Assembly (NCBI GenBank): GCA_963556195.1
Contig: OY744523.1
Span: 77,135,445 to 77,199,444 of the forward strand
DNA from: Sepiola atlantica
Taxonomy: Eukaryota > Mollusca > Cephalopoda > Sepiida > Sepiolidae
Direction: 5' to 3'
DNA: 64,000 nt
In this document: positions 48,485-60,203 of the stretch, in pieces
How the letters are laid out: every line of letters starts with the position of its first letter
How positions within the stretch are numbered: position 1 is the stretch's first letter
Notes under the pieces: generated by a model
Told to the model about the DNA's origin: nothing
What the model saw: the letters and a program-made list of their open reading frames with translations, nothing else
Databases searched by the model: none
Translations under genes and position numbers: made by a program

Positions 48485-48552
48485 TTTGGTACAGAAAAAT
48501 TAGTACAACATTAGTACAAATGGTGTACTAATTTTTCTGTACCAAAATAAAT
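48479..48552. repeat. perfect 29-bp inverted repeat
   Basis: 48479-48507 and 48524-48552 are exact reverse complements (core TTGGTACAGAAAAATTAGTA) with a 16-base spacer. It starts at the very end of a (TA)n tract, the same setting as the large foldback at 59861. Confidence 0.93.
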
Positions 48553-48636
48553 AAATATTATGCTCTTAATTTTTAACTTTAATTCTTAATTAATCGAGTA
48601 CTCTGCTTGGATTTTTCCTACTATGTTACAAAGAAG

Positions 48637-48637
<1 letters not shown>

Positions 48638-48686
<49 letters not shown>
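48638..48686. repeat. (TA)n microsatellite
   Basis: A TA run of about 48 bp. Confidence 0.96.
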
Positions 48687-48693
<7 letters not shown>

Positions 48694-48989
48694 GTACATG
48701 TATCACAAATTAGTAAAAAAAAACTATCAAAGTGCTCTATCATAGGTCTTACAATAGCTAATATTAATTATGTTATTTAAATACTATACCCTACTGTGTC
48801 CGGTGCGGATCTTCGGGTTTCGTCCGTCTGGTCATTCTGGAATTAGAAAATGTCCACTTGTGTTTACTTCAGAAAGAGTCATCAGTCTCGTTTGAAGAAA
48901 AATATTGAAAAGTGTTTCGACATTTTGCTTCAAACGAGAGACAGTAATGTATAATATTAAAAACCCCGACGATCGAACATTTTGATATT
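48687..48989. other. unassigned sequence with a small inverted repeat
   Basis: GTCTCGTTTGAAG (48885-48897) is inverted at 48928-48942 with a 2-base insertion. A GC-richer block at 48795-48840 is probably a repeat fragment; no gene recognised. Confidence 0.55.
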
Positions 48990-49326
48990 TTTTCTAACTA
49001 GTAAGGCATGATACATATATATGATGTTATTTTTCTAACTTGTAAGGCATGATACATATTGTTGTGAAGTAGTCCAACAGTAAAAAGAAGAAGTCAAGTC
49101 GAGGTTGGGTTAAGATAACAAGTGTATAAACATAAAAGGTACAAAGGTAAGGAAACTGACTGGCACTCGGCTAGACAGTTACAATACTGTCCTTTTTCTC
49201 CCTGGTGATTGTCTACTCGCACTATTTATAGTCGGAACCGGTGTAGTTTCTCTTCTGTTAGAACAGCCGGTGTAACACATATATATGATGTTTTTTCTAA
49301 CTTGTAAGGCATGATACATATATATT
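48990..49326. repeat. short tandem repeat interrupted by a solo LTR
   Basis: Three copies of a unit of about 40 bp (CTAACTTGTAAGGCATGATA then CATATATATGATGTT). The third copy is split by the LTR at 49060-49277. Confidence 0.85.
49060..49277. mobile_element. solo LTR (218 bp) with 5-bp target duplication
   Basis: Starts TGTTGTGAAG and ends GGTGTAACA. CATAT occurs immediately before (49055-49059) and immediately after (49078-base offset: 49278-49282), a perfect 5-bp duplication. The interrupted tandem repeat gives an independent picture of the empty site. The size, the ends and an ACAAGTGTATAAAC-type block resemble the LTR at 9189-9403, so they are probably members of one family. Confidence 0.85.
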
Positions 49327-50762
49327 TATCGTACAACACCAGTTTCGTTGAATGCATACATTTTACTATTGATTTATGCGATTTAATTATTATCCAGCAT
49401 CAAAAGAAGACCATAATTTGAAACAAGAATATTCACCGAAGATAGATATCTCTGCTTAAAGGGATATAACTTCCCCTAATGGAACAGAAAACAAATTGAA
49501 TATTTTCTATTTATAGGAATCAGTATGCATATATTTAAAGGTAGATGAGAGGATAAAAGTAGGTAGCCTGTTTGATGATTTGACAAAACCAATGATGTCA
49601 TCTTACTCAAAAAAGGAAAAAATACACTACGCTTACTTAGCAGTGTATCATATAATTTATATTCAGGCAAAGATACTCGATGCTACTTCAACAAAAGATA
49701 ATGTAAAATATTGAATGTCCTTGTGCCCGACTAAACTCAACTAAATGTTGGATCCCTTAGAAAAGTCAAGTAAAAGAAGAAAACACCAATTAATTTTTAA
49801 GATTATAATGATGATTAACATGCCAATTCGGATGTGTGACACATCAGAAGATATCTAGAACCACGCGATGTTTTGGTTTGCCTTCTTTAGAAAAATATGT
49901 GTTGAAAGCACTGCAGCAGACGATGCCAGGTTATGCAAATGAAACAGACGAACCCAGCCTGTTCGGCATCTGGCACTCAGCATCCATCAGTTTATCGGTC
50001 TTGAATTGAAGAAATTTGATGACGATTGCATCAAAGATATACAAGGCATCTATATTTTGCAAACATGCAAAAATATCTAATAAATAGATTGGTAATAGTT
50101 TACACTTATAAGCTAAGTAGAAAGCAGAAAAGATGTTTCAATTCAATAATGATTACATAACAAGATTTTATGAATCGCGAAATATTATCATTGCATGAAA
50201 ACACAGTAAAAAGAAGGTTTTTTACTTCCTGAGAGTTTTTTTGCATATAAATTGTTTTCGTATTTTTTTGTTCAAAATGGTCAACTATTTCTACAGATTA
50301 TACTAAAAAAATAAATACAAGAATAAAGTCGGCAAAAGACTTTCTACTATAACCGTTGTTTTTTTTTAATGTTAAAAACATTTCATATAAATACCATAAA
50401 TGAAATGCAAACATATTGGAGGCAAGACATTTAAATCCACTATGATTATGTTTTTGGTTATTTTTTGGGGAAACCAGCGATAATGCAGGATTCCTTTCGG
50501 TGTTCCTCCACATACAACAACTAGATCATCTTCATGAGATGCAATAACGCATTTTTATGCGTGACTCTAAAAGAAGACCTCTGCCCAATGCTGCTGTAAT
50601 TTTTCAGTATTTTCTACACACACTGCTTTGCCTGCATTGAATTAATGTAAAGTTGTGTCACATATAAGTAAAGTATAGCGAAATGGTAAATGTAAGTACA
50701 TGCTGGGACCAAAAGCAAATTTTAAACAGTGTATATTCTAGTATTTTTGCGAAGTCATTTTC
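49327..50762. other. unassigned sequence
   Basis: About 1.4 kb, no gene recognised. Short frames at 49476-49670 and 50298-50513 (minus) lack motifs. Confidence 0.45.
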
Positions 50763-53700
50763 TTTGGTTTATATAACATTAAAACAGTATAAGAATTTGG
50801 TTCATATAGCATTAAGACAGTATTAGTATATGGTTTATATAGCATTAAGACAGTATTAGTATTTGGTTCATATAGCATTAAGACAGTATTAGTATTTGGT
50901 TTATATAGCATTAAGACAGTATTAGTATTTGGTTTATATAGCATTAAAACAGTATTAGTATTTGGTTTATATAGCATTAAAACAGTATTAGTATTTGGTT
51001 TATATAGCATTAAAACAGTATTAGTATTTGGTTCATATAGCATTAAGACAGTATTAGTATTTGGTTTATATAGCATTAAGACAGTATTAGTATTTGGTTT
51101 ATATAGCATTAAAACAGTATTAGTATTTGGTTTATATAGCATTAAAACAGTATTAGTATTTGGTTTATATAGCATTAAGACAGTATTAGTATTTGGTTTA
51201 TATAGCATTAAAACAGTATTAGTATTTGGTTTATATAGCATTAAAACAGTATAAGTATTTGGTTTATATAGCATTAAAACAGTATTAGTATTTGGTTCAT
51301 ATAGCATTAAAACAGTATTAGTATTTGGTTCATATAGCATTAAGACAGTATTAGTATTTGGTTCATATAGCATTAAAACAGTATTAGTATTTGGTTTATA
51401 TAGCATTAAAACAGTATTAGTATTTGGTTTATATAGCATTAAAACAGTATTAGTATTTGGTTTATATAGCATTAAAACAGTATTAGTATTTAGTTCATAT
51501 AGCATTAAAACAGTATTAGTATTTGGTTTATATAGCATTAAGACAGTATTAGTATTTGGTTTATATAGCATTAAAACAGTATTAGTATTTGGTTTATATA
51601 GCATTAAAACAGTGATAGTATTTGGTTTAGGTAGCATTAAAACAGTATTAGTATTTGGTTCATATAGCATTAAAACAGTATTAGTATTTGGTTTATATAG
51701 CATTAAGACAGTATTAGTATTTGGTTCATATAGCATTAAAACAGTATTAGTATTTGGTTTATATAGCATTAAAACAGTATTAGTATTTGGTTGATATAGC
51801 ATTAAAACAGTATTAGTATTTGGTTCATATAGCATTAAGACAGTATTAGTATTTGGTTTATATAGCATTAAGACAGTATTAGTATTTGGTTTATATAGCA
51901 TTAAAACAGTATTAGTATTTGGTTTATATAGCATTAAAACAGTATTAGTATTTGGTTTATATAGCATTAAAACAGTATTAGTATTTGGTTCATATAGCAT
52001 TAAGACAGTATTAGTATTTGGTTTATATAGCATTAAGACAGTATTAGTATTTGGTTCATATAGCATTAAAACAGTATTAGTATTTGGTTTATATAGCATT
52101 AAGACAGTATTAGTATTTGGTTTATATAGCATTAAAACAGTATTAGTATTTGGTTTATATAGCATTAAGACAGTATTAGTATTTGGTTTATATAGCATTA
52201 AGACAGTATTAGTATATGGTTTATATAGCATTAAGACAGTATTAGTATTTGGTTCATATAGCATTAAGACAGTATTAGTATTTGGTTTATATAGCATTAA
52301 GACAGTATTAGTATTTGGTTCATATAGCATTAAAACAGTATTAGTATTTGGTTTATATAGCATTAAAACAGTATTAGTATTTGGTTTATATAGCATTAAA
52401 ACAGTATTAGTATTTGGTTTATATAGCATTAAAACAGTATTAGTATTTAGTTCATATAGCATTAAAACAGTATTAGTATTTGGTTTATATAGCATTAAGA
52501 CAGTATTAGTATTTGGTTTATATAGCATTAAAACAGTATTAGTATTTGGTTTATATAGCATTAAAACAGTATTAGTATTTGGTTTATATAGCATTAAAAC
52601 AGTATTAGTATTTGGTTCATATAGCATTAAAACAGTATTAGTATTTGGTTTATATAGCATTAAGACAGTATTAGTATTTGGTTCATATAGCATTAAAACA
52701 GTATTAGTATTTGGTTCATATAGCATTAAAACAGTATTAGTATTTGGTTTATATAGCATTAAGACAGTATTAGTATTTGGTTCATATAGCATTAAAACAG
52801 TATTAGTATTTGGTTCATATAGCATTAAAACAGTATTAGTATTTGGTTTATATAGCATTAAGACAGTATTAGTATTTGGTTCATATAGCATTAAAACAGT
52901 ATTAATATTTGGTTTATATAGCATTAAAACAGTATTAGTATTTGGTTTATATAGCATTAAAACAGTATTAGTATTTGGTTTATATAGCATTAAAACAGTA
53001 TTAGTATTTAGTTCATATAGCATTAAAACAGTATTAGTATTTGGTTTATATAGCATTAAGACAGTATTAGTATTTGGTTTATATAGCATTAAAACAGTAT
53101 TAGTATTTGGTTCATATAGCATTAAAACAGTGATAGTATTTGGTTTAGGTAGCATTAAAACAGTATTAGTATTTGGTTCATATAGCATTAAAACAGTATT
53201 AGTATTTGGTTTATATAGCATTAAGACAGTATTAGTATTTGGTTCATATAGCATTAAAACAGTATTAGTATTTGGTTTATATAGCATTAAAACAGTATTA
53301 GTATTTGGTTCATATAGCATTAAGACAGTATTAGTATTTGGTTTATATAGCATTAAGACAGTATTAGTATTTGGTTTATATAGCATTAAAACAGTATTAG
53401 TATTTGGTTTATATAGCATTAAAACAGTATTAGTATTTGGTTTATATAGCATTAAAACAGTATTAGTATTTGGTTCATATAGCATTAAGACAGTATTAGT
53501 ATTTGGTTTATATAGCATTAAGACAGTATTAGTATTTGGTTCATATAGCATTAAAACAGTATTAGTATTTGGTTTATATAGCATTAAGACAGTATTAGTA
53601 TTTGGTTTATATAGCATTAAAACAGTATTAGTATTTGGTTTATATAGCATTAAGACAGTATTAGTATTTGGTTTATATAGCATTAAGACAGTATTAGTAT

Positions 53701-54792
53701 TTGGTTTATATAGCATTAAAACAGTATTAGTATTTGGTTTATATAGCATTAAGACAGTATTAGTATTTGGTTTATATAGCATTAAGACAGTATTAGTATT
53801 TGGTTTATATAGCATTAAAACAGTATTAGTATTTGGTTTATATAGCATTAAGACAGTATTAGTATTTGGTTTATATAGCATTAAAACAGTATTAGTATTT
53901 GGTTTATATAGCATTAAGACAGTATTAGTATTTGGTTTATATAGCATTAAAACAGTATTAGTATTTGGTTTATATAGCATTAAGACAGTATTAGTATTTG
54001 GTTCATATAGCATTAAAACCGTATTAGTATTTGGTTTATATAGCATTAAGACAGTATTAGTATTTGGTTTATATAGCATTAAGACAGTATTAGTATTTGG
54101 TTTATATAGCATTAAGACAGTATTAGTATTTGGTTTATATAGCATTAAGACAGTATTAGTATTTGGTTCATATAGCATTAAAACCGTATTAGTATTTTGT
54201 TTATATAGCATTAAGACAGTATTAGTATTTGGTTTATATAGCATTAAGACAGTATTAGTATTTGGTTTATATAGCATTAAGACAGTATTAGTATTTGGTT
54301 CATATAGCATTAAGACAGTATTAGTATTTGGTTCATATAGCATTAAAACCGTATTAGTATTTGGTTTATATAGCATTAAGACAGTATTAGTATTTGGTTT
54401 ATATAGCATTAAGACAGTATTAGTATTTGGTTTATATAGCATTAAAACCGTATTAGTATTTGGTTTATATAGCATTAAAACAGTATTAGTATTTGGTTTA
54501 TATAGCATTAAGACAGTATTAGTATTTGGTTCATATAGCATTAAGACAGTATTAGTATTTGGTTTATATAGCATTAAGACAGTATTAGTATTTGGTTTAT
54601 ATAGCATTAAGACAGTATTAGTATTTGGTTCATATAGCATTAAGACAGTATTAGTATTTAGTTCATATAGCATTAAAACAGTATTAGTATTTGGTTCATA
54701 TAACATTAAGACAATATTAGTATTTGGTTCATATAACATTAAGACAGTATTAGTATTTGGTTCATATAATATTAAGACAGTATTAGTATTTA
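50763..54792. repeat. 33-bp satellite array, about 122 units
   Basis: Head-to-tail 33-bp units (TTTGGTTTATATAGCATTAA then AACAGTATTAGTA). Two positions are polymorphic through the array: GGTTTATAT/GGTTCATAT and TTAAAACA/TTAAGACA. Edge units are more diverged (ATAACATT at both ends), the usual sign of homogenised centres. No unit length change breaks the three-base phase. The minus strand is therefore open for 1356 codons (54808-50738) as an eleven-residue repeat, LYKPNTNTVLM or LYEPNTNTVLM. The plus strand is open for 570 codons (53130-54842). I treat these as consequences of repeat length rather than genes. Rare variants recur 1518 bp (46 units) and 1386 bp (42 units) apart. Confidence 0.97.
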
Positions 54793-54839
54793 AATCAAAT
54801 GATAACAAAGAAGAACAATTATGTCTGTATCATCACCAA

Positions 54840-57150
54840 TGACAATATTTTACAATTAACAGCATTGATAGCAGTTTCAACAATAAGACAGTAAACATCA
54901 CCATTGGCATATATACACTGATATCCTGCTTGTTTCAAACATTCATAAAACATCTGTATAAATCTATGTTTATTAGATGTATTTGCCAAGAAAATGTCAT
55001 TATTTATTGCTGGAACCATAGTTAATTCACGGTGTACAGACACAGTATTTACCACTCTTCTCAAATGAATTAACTGAATGTTGTTTACTGTAACCATCAA
55101 ATACAATAACGCGTTCGCTATATTTGCGCAGTACATATTTAATCTATCCATGACATATTTCTTTAAGTGGTTCGATGTAATGATACCAGTCAATCCATAA
55201 CAAAGAGTTAATCAGTCGGAAGTTTGCATTCATTCTTGGCATGAAAGCTGGCTCCAAAAGGCACTTTCTAGAATTTCTTTGCTTGCAGGTCTAAGAGAAC
55301 TAGTGGAATCAAATATTGATGTTAGATAACTACACAGTTTATATGTAAAGGAGTTCTGTATATTAAAATGTCCTTTTGTCACAACTAATGTTAGGTGTTT
55401 AAGCTGTGTTTTTCGATGAATATTCACACTTCTATGTTTATAATCACAGCTGTTTTTAATCTAAAGGAAACTGCCTTTTTTTCTTGAATGAATAGATAAA
55501 TACTTCTTTGCTTTCTATAGATTGAAGAATCTTATAGCCAAAATCTTCTGTTTGAACTGCATTTACTTGTGTGACAATACCTGCGATTATGCTGCGCACT
55601 GACAAATCCTTTTTACTGAAAAGATTAGTTGATTTAAAAAAGCTTTTCTGTATCATTGCAGTTTGTTTTTTTGTCATATGTCAGTTACTTCTTTGTGCTG
55701 TTCACTCATGCTATATTTGACTCCAGTAAACTGCTGTATAATTTGATTTAGTTTATATCAGCCTAATAAAGAGTTAATCCACATGACGTGTTGCTTTTCT
55801 ATCATTCCCTTGCTCCGCGTGAGTCCTCCAGTGGATTTGATACTTCCCATCATCATCTGTCCAATGATAAGATCAGTGTAAAGTCTTCTCAGCATCAATC
55901 ACTACGGCAAATAACATGTAAACATTCTTAAAAACAGAATGCAAATCAAAATGGTCTCTTGACGAGGTTGACATTTGTTGAAGATTTAAATATATTGTCT
56001 TAGCATACAAATTATGACTTTCAGCCGCAAAGAAGGGTAGCATGTTATACAATGAAATAAGGTGTAAACTCCAATTTCCTGTTCTTTCAGCCTGGAGAAA
56101 ACGCTTTTCATATATTTCAACTACACGCTACAAGTACAGTTAGTCAAATTTTCTCTTTTTCCTGTTCCAACTTTTCATAGATTGTCATCATAGACTCCTC
56201 ATCTACCATCATATCTGGATTAGCAATGAATTGTGCAAATATCTTTTTAGCTGACGTTATTCAACTTTCTAATAAATTAGTACCTCTCTCTTGGATTGTG
56301 TCACATGTCTCTGCTACATAGTTCACCTGTAAATGTTCTCCTTCGCTAAGTTTCATTGTCAGATACAGAAGTATGTGGCACAGGAATTCAAATGTGTCTG
56401 CTCATTGTAATATATTAAGATTAGCATTTCTTAAGAAATGACCTCTTCGTGCTCTAGCTGGACATTTCAACTTAGCATATGACACTGAGTTGTGACCATA
56501 TATCCTTTCAAGAACTTCTGATTATCCTGCTTTTTCCATTAGATCGCCTATCCACCCAAGAAAACTCATCTCCATGTGTTATCCTCAAATTCTCAGCATT
56601 ACAGATTTCAGACGGCTACTTGATGGCTTATTAACTACAATAGTCTGAACCTTTCAATACAGTTGATGGTCAAATGTGATAACAGGAGTTGTGTTGTTTT
56701 ATAATTTACTTGTTCAACCAGGAATATCAATGAAGAATAAATACATGACATATTTGATGAATGTAAGTCAATGAGAGTCAAAAACACTACATTTCATTTC
56801 TCATGAGTATTGCTGCAGTTTCTATGATGCGTTTAGTCTCTTCTTTAAGAATGCACTACTTTGGTTTATTATAATGATTATACGATATGGCTAAATCATT
56901 GGTTTTAAATGTAAGATTTGTTTTGCCAGTTACATTAGTAGAAACAATTCTTTCATCAAATTATCTTATTTTTACTAAATCTGCCAATGCTAATTGTTCC
57001 TCATCACTATTCTCAAGATATCCCATTGTAAGATTACAGATCTTTCTTGTTGTAGAAGACGACACTGGCTTAATTTGTCTGTCTTCTCTAGTGGCTCATC
57101 TTTTATCTAAATTTTTTGGGGGATATGCTTGTCTGTCCTAAAGTTGGTAC
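54840..57150 (-). pseudogene. decayed member of a multicopy protein family with C-terminal nuclease-like domain
   Basis: Minus-strand relics in N-to-C order. Near 56690-56540: PVITFDHQLY, KVQTIVVNKPSSSRLKSVML and HMEMSFLGWIGDLMEKAG. Near 56490-56430: a SYAKLKCPARARRGH block. Near 55650-55490: QKSFFKSTNLFSK and SIIAGIVTQ. Near 55100-54850: RVVNTVSVHRELTMVPA, NDIFLANTSNKHRFIQM and YECLKQAGYQCIYANGDVYCLIVETA. I recall this order from a large family of uncharacterised proteins in cephalopods and other invertebrates whose C-terminal part resembles PIN/FEN-type nucleases. Here a V replaces the expected acidic residue after GD. Stops and frameshifts are numerous. The coding homology stops within 50 bp of the 33-bp array. 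Confidence 0.6.
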
Positions 57151-58211
57151 TGCACTGTTAGTGATCGACTACATAATTGGCATGTAAATCATTTTTCTCT
57201 TTTCTAATCTTCCTAACACTGTATTACTCCACTCATCATTCCAGAATTTACATATTTTGTACATAGTGTTATCAAATATTCATGTTTTCACAAGATGATA
57301 ACCCTAACTTCTTCGCCTTTCGGGTATTTTGTTGATGCACCACAAAAAATACTAATTCTGGCAATCAAAAGTTAATGTTCGGGATTGAAAGTTACAATCA
57401 AATGTTGATATATCGACCCGTTCCATGTTTTTGTCTGATTCTATGCTGTTAGGGTTACACCGTTTTCTACAGCTCTTATTAACTAATGGCCCTAAACATG
57501 TACGAACACTACTTCCATGTTCCGTACATGCTTTGTTAATGCTATAACTTTCTTTTTGGGAAATTCTCACTGTATCCCTAACTTACTCTTGATACCGTGC
57601 GTATAGAGCATGCACATATCTCCTGTACTTGCATTAGACATTATTCAATTTGTAAAGACAAAGAAATTGGTAGTAAAATCCGGCTGTGTATGGAAATTTA
57701 TTTCGATAAATTATTCGACCTTATTGACCAATATGTTTTTGTTTTAAACAAACTTTTTTGTTTAAAAAGAATGTTAAAAATTTATTTGGTATCAAAAGAT
57801 TTGTTTTTTTGTGTAATAACATTTTTATGCCTTAAAAACATGTTTGGTGCATAAGAACAATATGGCCGCCAGCGATTAAAACATTGAATTCAAGTTCGAT
57901 TCTCAAAATTTTAAAAGTAAATTAAATTTGTATTTCGTGGCAAGAAATACAGTTAAGACCAACTATTAATTTTATCTAAAATTCGAATAAAATATACAAA
58001 ATTAAAACAAGGTTGTTTACATTTCTTTGACATAAACACACACTGTTTTCACAGATCGATAATTGTTAAAGTTTCATATTTTGCATCTGTCGAATTTTCT
58101 AGACTTTTAATATGTTCACATAGAGACCTCATAAAAATGCATGTGCAAAAAAAGTTGTGGAGCAATTATTTTGACCTTTTTCACTAAGTTGACTGGACAA
58201 TAGAATTTTTT
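57151..58211. other. unassigned sequence
   Basis: No gene recognised. An 85-codon frame at 57597-57854 is Phe/Leu-rich without motif. Confidence 0.45.
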
Positions 58212-58270
58212 AACTGTAGACATTTCTGAACTGTAGATATTTCTGAACTGTAGACATTTCTGAACTGTAG
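58212..58270. repeat. 17-bp tandem repeat, 3.5 units
   Basis: AACTGTAGACATTTCTG repeated with one C/T difference in the second unit. Confidence 0.93.
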
Positions 58271-58880
58271 GCAGTAACACTTTGGTTCAAATCTGACAAT
58301 TCCTGCAACAACACTGGTGCCACATCGTATCAACAATCGGCCTTAATTTGAACAACATTATGTGTGGGAAAAGGGAAGATTTGCTTCAAAAGAAAATGCA
58401 GTTCTTTCATAGAACCTCTATTGTACCAAATTATATAGTCTAACAAAATATATAGATATAATCAGTGGGTATATCCAGAGACCTAAGACTGGACAGCAAA
58501 AAGAAATCCGGGCGCTTTCAAAAGACATGGAAAGAAACCATCAGGCAAGACTGTAAACAGTGGCACAAAGACACAGTCAATCACCACATTCGTGATCACT
58601 GAAGAGTTAGCATGAGAACAGAAAACAATTATGTTTTCATACTTTGGGATCCCATTGATGTTCTGCCGAGGCAGGGTTAGGGTTGAACCAATTGCAACTC
58701 TGGCTTGCTTTTGTTTGTTGGACTTAATCAAAAATAAAGTGCAGTTACTTATGAAAAATATATATAAAAGGGGAGGAAAAATTTATTGGTTGGGAAGTTG
58801 AATCAGGAGGCAGCAGTGTGGATAAGGGCTATAAAATTAATGACTTTTAATACTCATGTATTGAGAACTTTTGTTGTGAA
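58271..58880. other. unassigned; possible LINE C-terminal scrap
   Basis: Around 58490-58600 the plus strand reads RFQKTWKETIRQDCKQW, which is reminiscent of the C-terminal tail of LINE polyproteins. It is too short to be sure. A partial TTAGGG pair lies near 58675. Confidence 0.35.
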
Positions 58881-59153
58881 TCATGGCCTCCTTTTAGTCT
58901 TAAGAAACAATGGATACCCCATTTAAGAGTAGCTGTATGTGTAATTGTGAAGCAAGGTTTGTTCAATCCCAACCACACCTCTCCTGACTCGGTAATGCTT
59001 GATTTCAGTGGCAAGAAGTCCAGGATGACTAAAAACAATACTGAGATAATCGGAGAGCCCATACAGCACTTGTTATTCCCAAATGGTCACCCATTTTAGT
59101 ACTGACCAGGTTCAACGTCGCTTAAATTTTGTGATCTAACAGAAACCGGCATG
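58881..59153 (-). mobile_element. 5S-rRNA-derived SINE, copy 2
   Basis: The minus-strand 5' part (59153-59055) follows 5S rRNA closely: GATCAC, TTTAAGCGACG, CCTGGTCAGTACTAAAATGG, GTGACC, TTTGGGAATAACAAGTGCTG. The box A, intermediate element and box C region are all represented, and this copy retains the GGGAATA part missing in copy 1. The downstream body (to 58881) matches copy 1 at 14268-14094. Copies differ by perhaps 15-20%, so they are old. It is non-coding. Confidence 0.88.
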
Positions 59154-59239
59154 TCAACGTGATAATGCTGTATCTTATAAATACTGATACAATATATACA
59201 TAATATATTATTTACTAATATTAGTATACATATTAAAGA
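59154..59239. other. AT-rich spacer
   Basis: Upstream side of the SINE; nothing recognised. Confidence 0.5.
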
Positions 59240-59288
59240 ATATATATATATATATATATATATATATCTATATATATATATATATACA
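59240..59288. repeat. (TA)n microsatellite
   Basis: A TA run with one TCTA interruption. Confidence 0.95.
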
Positions 59289-59439
59289 ACTATATTCCTA
59301 CTTTGATTTCATTCGAAAATTTTTATATAATTTTTTCATAAGTAAAAATATTTTGTGTTGTTAAAGTATAGGTAAAAAGCTGTAGGAAGACAAACGTATC
59401 CTCCATTCTATAATAAAGATCAATATGTACTTATTTGTG

Positions 59440-59443
<4 letters not shown>

Positions 59444-59509
<66 letters not shown>
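59444..59509. repeat. (TA)n microsatellite
   Basis: A TA run of about 65 bp. Confidence 0.97.
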
Positions 59510-59510
<1 letters not shown>

Positions 59511-59696
59511 TGCCAATATTAGCGAGTAAAACATGCGCTTTTTTTAGACTCTGGGCGAAACCATTTTAAGTGGTGAGTGGAAGCACAAAAATGAATCGCG
59601 ATTCGTACAACCACCATAGACTTACCACGCCGTCTGAATTTCACTCTATGATAAAAAGTCAATGTTGGGTGTGTTTTTCTTTAAGTCACAGAAATA

Positions 59697-59699
<3 letters not shown>

Positions 59700-59762
<63 letters not shown>
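59700..59762. repeat. (TA)n microsatellite
   Basis: A TA run of about 62 bp. The frames crossing it are artefacts. Confidence 0.97.
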
Positions 59763-59765
<3 letters not shown>

Positions 59766-59860
59766 ATGGTAATAATCCAGGTGAAAAATATCCACAGGGT
59801 GGTAATCCAGAGAATTTTAACCGGGTTTATAAAAAGTGCTCAATATCAAAATAGAGCTTT

Positions 59861-60130
59861 ATATATGATAATTTTATTTACACAGACATGTACAAAATCT
59901 GCGACACTGGCATGTCGATGTTATCGATCAACAGTTACTATAAACTGAGATCTCATCAGGCAGAGTTAGAATCCGATCTTAACCTCAGATCAGGTTCTCT
60001 CCAAATATGATCTGAGGTTAAGATCGGATTCTAACTCTCCCTGATGAGATCTCAGTTTATAGTAACTGTTGATCGATAACATCGACATGCCAGTGTCGCA
60101 GATTTTGTACATGTCTGTGTAAATAAAATT

Positions 60131-60139
<9 letters not shown>
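59861..60139. mobile_element. near-perfect 132-bp-arm foldback (hairpin) sequence
   Basis: Left arm 59861-59992 and right arm 60008-60139 are reverse complements over 132 bp with one mismatch (CATCAGGCAGAG against CATCAGGGAGAG). The spacer is 15 bases (59993-60007). The right arm ends inside a (TA)n tract. No coding frame. The arms are far more alike than the diverged transposon relics nearby, so the structure is either very recent, maintained by gene conversion, or an assembly/library artefact. Confidence 0.92.

Positions 60140-60162
<23 letters not shown>
60136..60162. repeat. (TA)n microsatellite
   Basis: A TA run of about 27 bp shared with the outer end of the foldback right arm. It lies about 40 bp downstream, on the minus strand, of the hammerhead motif at 60204-60245. 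Confidence 0.93.
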
Positions 60163-60167
<5 letters not shown>

Positions 60168-60203
60168 AAAGAAGGAAAGCCAAAAATTATGTGATTAATG
60201 TAT

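Noticed and set aside
53130..54842. 570-codon plus-strand frame
   Set aside because: It is the opposite phase of the 33-bp array and is broken by stops in other parts of the same array.
60023..60050. CTGATGAG in the right arm of the 132-bp foldback as a hammerhead
   Set aside because: No GAAA follows; the downstream sequence is committed to the long palindrome.
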